Of a DNA stretch of 12,111 bases, positions 5,819 through 12,111 are shown one piece after another (position 1 is the stretch's first letter; the number at the start of each line of letters is the position of its first letter). This DNA comes from Bacillota bacterium (GTDB lineage: Bacteria; Bacillota; Clostridia; Peptostreptococcales; Anaerovoracaceae). The DNA lies in assembly GCA_017515765.1 (NCBI GenBank), contig JAFWFF010000155.1:1-12111 (forward strand), read 5' to 3'. The translations under genes and the position numbers were made by a program. The notes beneath the pieces were generated by a model. That model was given only the letters and a program-made list of their open reading frames with translations, did no database searches and was not told where the DNA came from.

Positions 5819-8800
5819 TCAGTTCTTTGGCCTGCCTTCTTCGAGACGCTCCAGGAGCTCCATTGACTTGTCGAGCCTGTCGGACTTTGCAGCAAGGAGC
5901 CGGATATACGGTTCCCTGCCGACATGGAACATGAAGGCTCCTCCGAACCTGTCTCTCAGATTCATCAGCATGTACGGATTAAGTATATTCCCTTTGTCAA
6001 AAGAATAATACACGTGGTCCGCTCTTTCGTATATCCTGGTCACCCCGAGCTTCTGCGCGAGAGTCCTGATATACGACACTTTGATCAGCGCGAGAGTCTC
6101 TTTCGGAAGGTCTCCGAACCTGTCGAGCAGTTCGTCGATAACGTCTTCCATCTCTTCCCTGCTGCCGATCCCGGCAATGCGCTTGTAGGCATTGAGCTTC
6201 AGGTTCTCACTGTCTATATACCACGAAGGTATGTTGGCGTTAACATTGAGTTCAACGGTCATGTCCTCGACCGGTTCGGGGACCGCCTCGCCCTTTGCCC
6301 GTCTGACTGCGTCGTCCACGAGTTTGCAATAGAGCTCGTATCCGATATCCATCATATGGCCGCTCTGCTCTGCGCCGAGGATGTTCCCCGCGCCCCTGAT
6401 CTCCATGTCTCGCATGGCGATCTTGAAGCCTGCGCCGAACTCGGTGAACTCCCTGATCGCGCGGAGCCTCTTCTCCGCGATCTCGGTAAGCACCTTTTCT
6501 TTTTGATACATGAGATAGGCGTAGGCCATCCTGCGCGACCTGCCGACTCGTCCGCGGAGCTGATACAGCTGCGACAGGCCGCATTTGTCCGCGTCCAGGG
6601 CGATCAAAGTGTTCGCGTTCGGTATGTCGAGACCGGATTCTATGATGGTGGTCGCGACCAGCACGTCGACCTCGCCGGTATAGAACTTCCGCATAACTTC
6701 TTCGAGCGTCCGCTCGCTCATCTGGCCGTGGCCGACAGCGACCCTGGCTTCCGGTATGAGTTCTTTTATCTTGTCGGCTATCCGCGCGATACCTCTTACG
6801 CGGTTATAGACGACGAATACCTGGCCGTTCCTGTCGAGTTCCCTCGCGATGACCTCTCGTATCGTCATGTCATCCTGGGGCACCACGTAGGTCTGCACCG
6901 GATAGCGGTCTTCAGGAGGTTCGGTGATAAGGCTCATGTCTTTGATCCCGGTCAGGGACATGTTCAGCGTTCTCGGGATCGGAGTCGCAGAGAGAGTCAG
7001 AACGTCGACGCCTATCTTCATCTCCTTGATCCGTTCCTTATGGGCGACCCCGAAGCGCTGCTCCTCGTCGATCACCAGGAGCCCGAGGTCTTTGAACTCT
7101 ACGTCCTTTGAAAGGAGCCTGTGCGTTCCGATCACCAAATCGACCATGCCGGTCTTGAGATCCTTTACGACCTGCTCCTGATTCTTCTCAGAGCGGAATC
7201 TGGACATCATCTCGACTATAAAGGGGTAATCGGCAAATCTCGCCTTCAGCGTTTCATAGTGCTGGTTTGCCAGTATCGTGGTCGGCACCAGGACGGCCGC
7301 CTGCCTTCCTTCTGCCAGGCATTTGAAGATCGCGCGGGCCGCAACTTCGGTCTTTCCGTATCCGACGTCGCCGCAGAGTAGCCTGTCCATAGGTTCGGGC
7401 TTCTCCATGTCTTCCTTTATCTCCCGGGCTGCTTTCAGCTGGTCGTCGGTCTCCTCATAGGGGAAAGCTTCCTCAAAGTCCTGCTGCCATACGGTATCGG
7501 GAGCAAAGGCGTAGCCCTGCGCAGCGCGGCGCCTGCCGTACAGCTGCACCAGTTCATCGGCCATCGAGGCAACAGCGGCTTTTGCGCGGGCCTTGGTGTT
7601 TTTCCAGTCGTCCCCCGAAAGCTTGTTGATCTTCAGTGCGACTCCTTCGGATCCGACGTATTTCTGGACTATGTCCATCTGGGAGACCGGTACGTAGAGC
7701 AGGTCGCCGCCGGCATATTTGATCTTAATGTAGTCTTTTTGCTCGCCCTGGGTGGTGAGCTGCTCTATGCCGAGGAATCTGCCGATACCGTGATTTTCGT
7801 GGACGACGAAGTCGCCCTGCTCGAGTTCGGCGAAATTGCTGAGCTTCCTGCCGCTGCGGCTCCTCCTTCTGCTTTTCTCCCTGCGATGCCCGAATATGTC
7901 CTCATCGCTTATGTAGACCGTCTTTTCCGCGGGGAACACCATTCCGGAAGAAAGGGCGCCGGGCAGCAGGTATACCCGTCCCTTCTCCATCAAAGACTCT
8001 TCCGTGAATGCCGGAAGGTCTACGGGGTATATGCCCTCGCGCTCAAGCATCTCCCTTACGCCAGTTCTCCTGTCTTCGCCCCCGCAGGCGATCGCTACGC
8101 GATAGCCGCTTCCGGTGAAGCCTTTGATCTCGCGGACCGCCATATCGACGTGTCCCGAGAAAGACGCCATCTGCCTGGAGTCGCTCGAGATGAGCTCAGC
8201 CGCTTTCGATACGCCTTCGAGCTGCTTGGCGAAGGGCTGGATCAGCAAAGTCTCCCGTTCCTCATAAAGGTTCAGGATATCCTGCCTGTCCATTATCAGC
8301 GCTTCGTCTTCCGGGACCGCCTGGCCTCTTTCCAGCATGGTGAGGAGGTCCTGTTTCTGCTCCTCCGCGACCAGGTCGACATGTTCCAGGATCCTGTCCG
8401 GATCGTCAAGCACTATCATTCCCCCGGGCATATAGTCCCAAATGCGGCCGGGTCTATCGTAGAAATAGTGAGTCATGTCGGAGAAGACGCTGAGGTCGGT
8501 CTTTTCTTCCAGAGCGTCGAGCAAAAACGCCTCTCTGTCCCTCAGTCTCTCCACTTCTGCGGATCCCTCTCCCAGAGATCCCCCGAGTATCTTCTGCTGC
8601 CTCTCAAAGCAGCGTTTCACCGTATCGATCGCTCTCGCGACGGCTTCGGTATCCGCCGCAGCCCGTTCTCTCGGATATACGGTCAGTTCATCTATGTTCT
8701 CTATGCTGCGCTGGCTCTCCGCGTCAAAGGTCCTTACTGAATCGACCTCGTCGCCGAAGAACTCCACCCTGCATGGATCCGGGCTCTCGGGAACAAAAAC

Positions 8801-9274
8801 GTCAGCCACGCCGCCCCTCATGGCGAACTGGCCTGGTATCATTACCTGTTCGACTCTCTCGAACCCGAAGAGGATAAGCCTGTCCCTGAGCTCTGCAGGC
8901 TCAAGCTCCGTTCCCGGACGGATCACGAGTTCCTGCCCCGAGCCCGCGGACGCGGGAGGCATCTTTTTCAGGGCTGCGCCTACCGGTGCGATTATTATGG
9001 CTTCCGGGTCCTCGTTCAGCAGCTTGACCGCCCTTGCCCGCTCCAGGTTCTGATCCCGGTTCCTGGTCTCATAGCTGAAGAGGCGCTCGTCCTCACCGCC
9101 AAGAAGCACTATATTCCGGGCAGTAAAAAAAGAAAGATCCCCCATGAGTCTCTCGGCTCTTGCCTGCCCCGGAACTATCACGAGGCATTGGCGATCATTC
9201 TTTAGTCTTCGAGCTATCATGCGGGCTGAGCGGCTGTCGCTCACCCCTGTGATCACTGTGGTCCTTTTGCTCAT
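5819..9274 (-). CDS. mfd: Transcription-repair coupling factor Mfd
   Basis: This 1151-residue protein matches the usual Mfd length (about 1150-1180). Mfd is a DNA translocase that dislodges RNA polymerase stalled at lesions and recruits UvrA. An N-terminal UvrB-like module spans about 1-200 (FGFERVEQVMIPGQFAMRGG at 136-155). A CarD-like polymerase-interaction domain spans about 480-545 (LEQGDFVVHENHGIGRFLG). The helicase motor follows with Walker A GDVGYGKTE (635-643), DEEQ (736-739), SAT (762-764), IESGLDIPNANT (878-889) and QLRGRVGR (905-912), and then the C-terminal TRCF domain. All motor motifs are intact. The ATG follows the pth stop (TAG) with no gap and has no good Shine-Dalgarno site, so coupled re-initiation is likely. 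The pth-mfd order is the standard Firmicutes arrangement. Confidence 0.98.
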   Translation of the reverse strand: MSKRTTVITGVSDSRSARMIARRLKNDRQCLVIVPGQARAERLMGDLSFFTARNIVLLGGEDERLFSYETRNRDQNLERARAVKLLNEDPEAIIIAPVGAALKKMPPASAGSGQELVIRPGTELEPAELRDRLILFGFERVEQVMIPGQFAMRGGVADVFVPESPDPCRVEFFGDEVDSVRTFDAESQRSIENIDELTVYPRERAAADTEAVARAIDTVKRCFERQQKILGGSLGEGSAEVERLRDREAFLLDALEEKTDLSVFSDMTHYFYDRPGRIWDYMPGGMIVLDDPDRILEHVDLVAEEQKQDLLTMLERGQAVPEDEALIMDRQDILNLYEERETLLIQPFAKQLEGVSKAAELISSDSRQMASFSGHVDMAVREIKGFTGSGYRVAIACGGEDRRTGVREMLEREGIYPVDLPAFTEESLMEKGRVYLLPGALSSGMVFPAEKTVYISDEDIFGHRREKSRRRSRSGRKLSNFAELEQGDFVVHENHGIGRFLGIEQLTTQGEQKDYIKIKYAGGDLLYVPVSQMDIVQKYVGSEGVALKINKLSGDDWKNTKARAKAAVASMADELVQLYGRRRAAQGYAFAPDTVWQQDFEEAFPYEETDDQLKAAREIKEDMEKPEPMDRLLCGDVGYGKTEVAARAIFKCLAEGRQAAVLVPTTILANQHYETLKARFADYPFIVEMMSRFRSEKNQEQVVKDLKTGMVDLVIGTHRLLSKDVEFKDLGLLVIDEEQRFGVAHKERIKEMKIGVDVLTLSATPIPRTLNMSLTGIKDMSLITEPPEDRYPVQTYVVPQDDMTIREVIARELDRNGQVFVVYNRVRGIARIADKIKELIPEARVAVGHGQMSERTLEEVMRKFYTGEVDVLVATTIIESGLDIPNANTLIALDADKCGLSQLYQLRGRVGRSRRMAYAYLMYQKEKVLTEIAEKRLRAIREFTEFGAGFKIAMRDMEIRGAGNILGAEQSGHMMDIGYELYCKLVDDAVRRAKGEAVPEPVEDMTVELNVNANIPSWYIDSENLKLNAYKRIAGIGSREEMEDVIDELLDRFGDLPKETLALIKVSYIRTLAQKLGVTRIYERADHVYYSFDKGNILNPYMLMNLRDRFGGAFMFHVGREPYIRLLAAKSDRLDKSMELLERLEEGRPKN

Positions 9275-9859
9275 CTACTTCACGGCCGTTCCGTGATCCT
9301 TCTTCGTGTTGTATCTGTTCATCGCGATGTCGATCCCGTCTTTCACATACGCCAGGATCGCGTCGCACGCGCTGTCGACCGCGCTCTCAAGGAGAGGCAC
9401 TTCATCGGGGCCGAAGCCTCCCGTCACGTAGTTGATAAGGTCCCTGTTCTCCGGGCTCCCTATACCAATCCTGATCCTCGGGAAATCGTCGAATCCGAGC
9501 TGATATATGCAGGACCGCATCCCGTTGTGGGTCCCGGCGCTCCCGGACGCCCTGATCCTCAGGTTCCCGACCGGAATATCTATATCGTCGTACACGATCA
9601 AAAGGTTCTCGTGCGGGACCTTGAAGAACGAGGCGGCTTCCCTGACGGACTCGCCGCTGTTGTTCATATAGGTCTGAGGCTTCAGGAAGACCACGCGCTC
9701 TCCGTCGATGCGGGTCTCCCCGACCAGCCCTTTAAACCTTATTTTTTCCATAGAGAAACCCACCCTGTCAGAAAGCCTGTCCAGGGTGATGAATCCCATA
9801 TTATGTCTCGTATTCCGGTATCTGGCCCCGGGATTGCCGAGGCCTGCTATCAAATACAT
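9275..9859 (-). CDS. pth: Peptidyl-tRNA hydrolase
   Basis: A 194-residue bacterial Pth, which cleaves the ester bond of peptidyl-tRNAs released by abortive translation and so recycles tRNA. The family signatures are all there: GLGNPG with N9, RHNMG with the catalytic H19, YMNNSG (N66), YDDIDIP with D92, and SAGTHNGMRS with N112. AGTHNG, in place of the E. coli GGHNG, is common in clostridia. The length is the family norm. The ATG at 9859 is the only sensible start given GLGNPG at residue 6, yet its nearest AAAGGAG is 14 bases upstream, an unusually long spacing. It follows prs by 27 bases and abuts mfd. Confidence 0.98.
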   Translation of the reverse strand: MYLIAGLGNPGARYRNTRHNMGFITLDRLSDRVGFSMEKIRFKGLVGETRIDGERVVFLKPQTYMNNSGESVREAASFFKVPHENLLIVYDDIDIPVGNLRIRASGSAGTHNGMRSCIYQLGFDDFPRIRIGIGSPENRDLINYVTGGFGPDEVPLLESAVDSACDAILAYVKDGIDIAMNRYNTKKDHGTAVK

Positions 9860-9873
9860 GTTTTGTTCAGATG

Positions 9874-9880
9874 CTCCTTT
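9874..9880 (-). promoter_or_regulatory. Distantly spaced Shine-Dalgarno site of pth
   Basis: AAAGGAG on the minus strand is separated from the pth ATG by 14 bases (CATCTGAACAAAAC), where 5-9 is normal and other well-formed sites in the window have 5-8. No in-frame ATG, GTG or TTG lies closer to it. Initiation of pth may therefore be weak or assisted by coupling to prs. Confidence 0.55.
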
Positions 9881-9886
9881 AATGGG

Positions 9887-10846
9887 CTATCTCTCCGTAT
9901 CGAAGAGTTTGCTTATCGATCCGTTGGTGAACACCCTGGTCATGGCTTCCGCGAAGAGCGGCGCTACTGAGAGGAAGGTCATCTTCTCGATCTTCTTCTC
10001 TTCCGGCATCGGGATGGTATTAAGGAGGACCAGTTCCGAAATGGCGGATTTATCTATGCGCTCGATCGCGGGGCCGGAAAGTACCGGGTGGGTCGCGGCG
10101 GCGTAAACATTGCGGGCGCCCATGTCTTTGATCGCGTTAGCGGCGTTGGTTATGGTCCCGGCGGTGTCGATCATGTCATCGATGATGATGCAGTTCTTGT
10201 CCTTGATATCGCCGATGATGTTCATGATCTCGCTCTTGTTCGGCTCGGGACGTCTCTTGTCGACGATGGCTATCGGGCAGTTGAGGAACTCAGCCATGTT
10301 TCTGGCTCTCGTCACGCTGCCGTGGTCAGGAGAGACCACGCAGACGTCTTCCAGGTCTCTTTCCTTGAAGTATCTCGCGAGGATCGGCATTCCGACGAGG
10401 TGGTCCACCGGGATATCAAAGTATCCCTGGATCTGGTTGGCGTGGAGGTCCATCGTTACCACACGGTCGGCTCCGGCGGCCATGATGATGTTGGCGACCA
10501 GCTTTGCGGTGATCGGATCCCTCGCCTTGGCTTTCCTGTCCTGTCTGGCATATCCGTAATAAGGTATAACAGCGTTGATCCTTCCGGCGGAAGCTCTCTT
10601 CATGGCGTCGATCATTATGAGGAGCTCCATAAGATTATCGTTTACCGGATCACAGGTCGGCTGGACGATGTATACGTCTATTCCCCTGACCGTTTCCCAG
10701 AGGCTGACCGAGATCTCACCGTCGCTGAATTTGCTGACCGTCGACCTTCCGAGGGGCTTGCCCATTATCGACGCGATCTCCTCCGCGAGTTCCGGATGAG
10801 CATTGCCGGTAAACACTTTGTAATCCGTAAAGACGCCGTTTTTCAT
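9887..10846 (-). CDS. prs: Ribose-phosphate pyrophosphokinase (PRPP synthetase)
   Basis: A 319-residue class I PRPP synthetase. It transfers pyrophosphate from ATP to ribose 5-phosphate, making PRPP for purine, pyrimidine, histidine, tryptophan and NAD synthesis. Visible motifs are FSDGEISV (40-47), the ATP-binding flexible loop RQDRKAKARDP (101-111), MDLHANQIQGYFDIPVDHL with the metal ligand H135, SPDHGSVTRAR (172-182) and the PRPP loop IIDDMIDTAGT (221-231). The length is standard. One small oddity is S177 where many family members have glycine (DHGG). The ATG at 10846 has AAGGAGG seven bases upstream, a very strong site. It follows murC by 25 bases and precedes pth, the conserved Firmicutes neighbour. 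Confidence 0.99.
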   Translation of the reverse strand: MKNGVFTDYKVFTGNAHPELAEEIASIMGKPLGRSTVSKFSDGEISVSLWETVRGIDVYIVQPTCDPVNDNLMELLIMIDAMKRASAGRINAVIPYYGYARQDRKAKARDPITAKLVANIIMAAGADRVVTMDLHANQIQGYFDIPVDHLVGMPILARYFKERDLEDVCVVSPDHGSVTRARNMAEFLNCPIAIVDKRRPEPNKSEIMNIIGDIKDKNCIIIDDMIDTAGTITNAANAIKDMGARNVYAAATHPVLSGPAIERIDKSAISELVLLNTIPMPEEKKIEKMTFLSVAPLFAEAMTRVFTNGSISKLFDTER

Positions 10847-10871
10847 TACTTCTCCTCCTTAATCCGTAAAC

Positions 10872-12111
10872 TTACAGCATCATCTGTCCGGCTTTGTAGA
10901 TATCGCCGGCACCCATGGTTATGACCAGATCCCCTTCTTCTGCTTCGTCCCAGACCTTGGAGGCAATGTCGCCAAGCTCTTTGATGTAATAGATCTCCTT
11001 ATCGGGATGGTTCTCTTTTATCTTCTGCGCCAGAGCTTCGCTCGACACATTGTAGATGTCCTTCTCGCGCGCCGCGTAGATGTCTGTGAGCACGAGCACG
11101 TCAGCCTTATCAAAAGCGTCCGCGAACTCGTCGAACAAAGCGAGCGTCCTGGTATAAGTATGAGGCTGGAACAGGCACCAGATGCGCTTGTGCGGGAGCT
11201 TCTCGGCAGCGGAGAGCGTCGCCTTTATCTCTGTGGGATGGTGGGCGTAGTCGTCGACCAGGAGGACTCCCTTGGCAGTCTTCCCGATTATATCGAATCT
11301 TCTCTTGGTGCCGGTGTATTCTCCGAGGATCCTGATGATCTTCTCCGGTTCAACTCCGAGCTGGTGGCAGCACGCGAAAGCAGCAGCCGCGTTCAGGATA
11401 TTGTGCTCGCCCGGGACTGAAAGCTCCAGCCTGCCGAGATCCTCGCCCTTATATGACAGGCAGAAGTTCGGCATCCCGTCGTTCCCGAAATGGACGTCGG
11501 AAATGGAATACGTGCAGTTGGCGTTGTATCCGTACGTGATGGCTCCGGGGAGGTCGCGGATGATGCGGTTGACGAACGGATTGGCGTCGTAAGCGATTAT
11601 CTTGCCGCCCGGGCGCACGTTTCCGGTGAAGCGGTCAAAGGAGCTGACGATGTGCTCTATGTCCTTGAAATAATCGAGATGATCGGAATCGATGTTCAGG
11701 ATGATCTCTATCATCGGCCTGAGCTCAAGGAAACTGTCCCTGTACTCGCAAGCTTCAGACACGAAGAACGGTCCCTTTCCGACCTTGTAATTGCCGTGGA
11801 TCTCGGCAAGATCCCCTCCCACCAGAATGGTGGGATCGAGGCCTGCGTACTCCAGGACCAAAGAGATCATGGACGTTGTGGTCGTCTTTCCGTGAGTTCC
11901 GCTGATGGCTATGCTGTTAGGATACTCATCCATGAGGAGGCCGAGTATCTCCGCCCTGGAAGCGAGAGGGATGCCCCTCTCCTTAGCGGCTTTGAATTCC
12001 GGGTTTTCTTCAGCGATCGCGGCGGAATATATGACGAGTTCGGCATCGGCGACATTTGCGGCGTCATGGCCTATCGAGATCCTGGCGCCGTTCGCTGCGA
12101 GTCTCTCGGTA
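10872..12111 (-). CDS. murC: UDP-N-acetylmuramate--L-alanine ligase MurC (5' end off the window)
   Basis: The frame is open from the right edge (first full codon at 12110) to a TAA at 10872, giving 412 residues. About 45-55 N-terminal residues, including the UDP-binding glycine-rich start, lie outside. MurC adds L-alanine to UDP-MurNAc with ATP, the first step of the peptide stem of peptidoglycan, in the cytoplasm. In partial numbering the ATP loop is GTHGKTTTTS (71-80), preceded by GHDAANVADAELVIYSAAI. Then come GEHNILNAAAA (about 234-244), DDYAHHPTE (286-294), FQPHTYTRT (314-322) and MGAGDI (399-404), all MurC-specific. The internal ATG at 11933 is not the true start, because conserved sequence continues upstream of it. 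It is the first gene seen of the long operon. Confidence 0.98.
   Translation of the reverse strand, partial: TERLAANGARISIGHDAANVADAELVIYSAAIAEENPEFKAAKERGIPLASRAEILGLLMDEYPNSIAISGTHGKTTTTSMISLVLEYAGLDPTILVGGDLAEIHGNYKVGKGPFFVSEACEYRDSFLELRPMIEIILNIDSDHLDYFKDIEHIVSSFDRFTGNVRPGGKIIAYDANPFVNRIIRDLPGAITYGYNANCTYSISDVHFGNDGMPNFCLSYKGEDLGRLELSVPGEHNILNAAAAFACCHQLGVEPEKIIRILGEYTGTKRRFDIIGKTAKGVLLVDDYAHHPTEIKATLSAAEKLPHKRIWCLFQPHTYTRTLALFDEFADAFDKADVLVLTDIYAAREKDIYNVSSEALAQKIKENHPDKEIYYIKELGDIASKVWDEAEEGDLVITMGAGDIYKAGQMML

Noticed and set aside
5924..7111. Long plus-strand open frame (395 codons) opposite mfd.
   Set aside because: It is antisense to the conserved helicase half of Mfd, shows no recognisable domain and has an odd H/R/V-rich composition. 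It is a by-product of codon bias in the real gene.
7739..8740. Plus-strand open frame of 333 codons opposite the N-terminal half of mfd.
   Set aside because: It has no recognisable family, and the minus-strand Mfd reading is continuous and conserved through it.
10872..11933. murC starting at the internal ATG at 11933.
   Set aside because: Conserved MurC sequence (GHDAANVADAELVIYSAAI) continues in frame upstream to the window edge, so this ATG is an internal methionine.
1..12111. CRISPR arrays, insertion sequences, phage genes, tRNA or rRNA genes, riboswitches.
   Set aside because: Coding genes fill the window apart from short gaps. The only gap near 100 bases (1571-1673) is explained by the terminator, promoter and leader. 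I saw no repeats or structured RNA elsewhere.

Overview
This is a gene-dense stretch of a bacterial chromosome in which every convincing gene lies on the minus strand, so the biological order runs from high to low coordinates. The order is murC (5' end off the window), prs, pth, mfd, an MTA/SAH-deaminase-like amidohydrolase, a MurJ/SpoVB-family lipid flippase, mazG, hup, then a terminator and a new promoter, a PlsC-type acyltransferase with a zinc ribbon, and the start of a GltS-like sodium symporter. The core prs-pth-mfd-flippase-mazG-hup is the classic Firmicutes cluster (B. subtilis prs-ctc-pth-fin-mfd-spoVT-yabM-yabN-...), and the Shine-Dalgarno sequences are strong AAGGAGG types. The source is therefore most likely an anaerobic Clostridia-class Firmicute of moderate GC content (a little above half, by eye). 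The sporulation genes usual here (spoVT, yabP, yabQ) are absent from this stretch, which hints at a non-sporulating lineage. The species cannot be named.

Right part (about 9275-12111): murC (UDP-MurNAc-L-alanine ligase), prs (PRPP synthetase) and pth (peptidyl-tRNA hydrolase) have intergenic gaps of about 25 bases. In typical clostridia purR, spoVG and glmU lie between murC and prs; here they are missing. Middle part (2832-9274): the large transcription-repair coupling factor mfd starts directly at the pth stop codon. It is followed by the amidohydrolase and, with a 4-base ATGA overlap, by the flippase. Left-middle part (1674-2818): mazG (a house-cleaning NTP pyrophosphatase without the methylase domain of YabN) and the HU nucleoid protein. 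An intrinsic terminator at 1621-1653 closes what looks like one eight-gene operon.

Left part (1-1623): a near-consensus promoter, whose -35 box overlaps the terminator's U-tract, drives a second unit. It consists of the acyltransferase and, with a 23-base overlap, a GTG-started membrane protein that runs off the window.

The genes are mainly housekeeping: wall precursor synthesis and translocation, nucleotide supply and sanitation, translation rescue, transcription-coupled repair and DNA packaging. I see no phage, insertion sequence, CRISPR array, tRNA or rRNA, and no clearly new multi-gene system. The points most worth a second look are the acyltransferase-zinc ribbon-C-terminal domain architecture, the deaminase in the spoVT position, and the contracted murC-prs junction.
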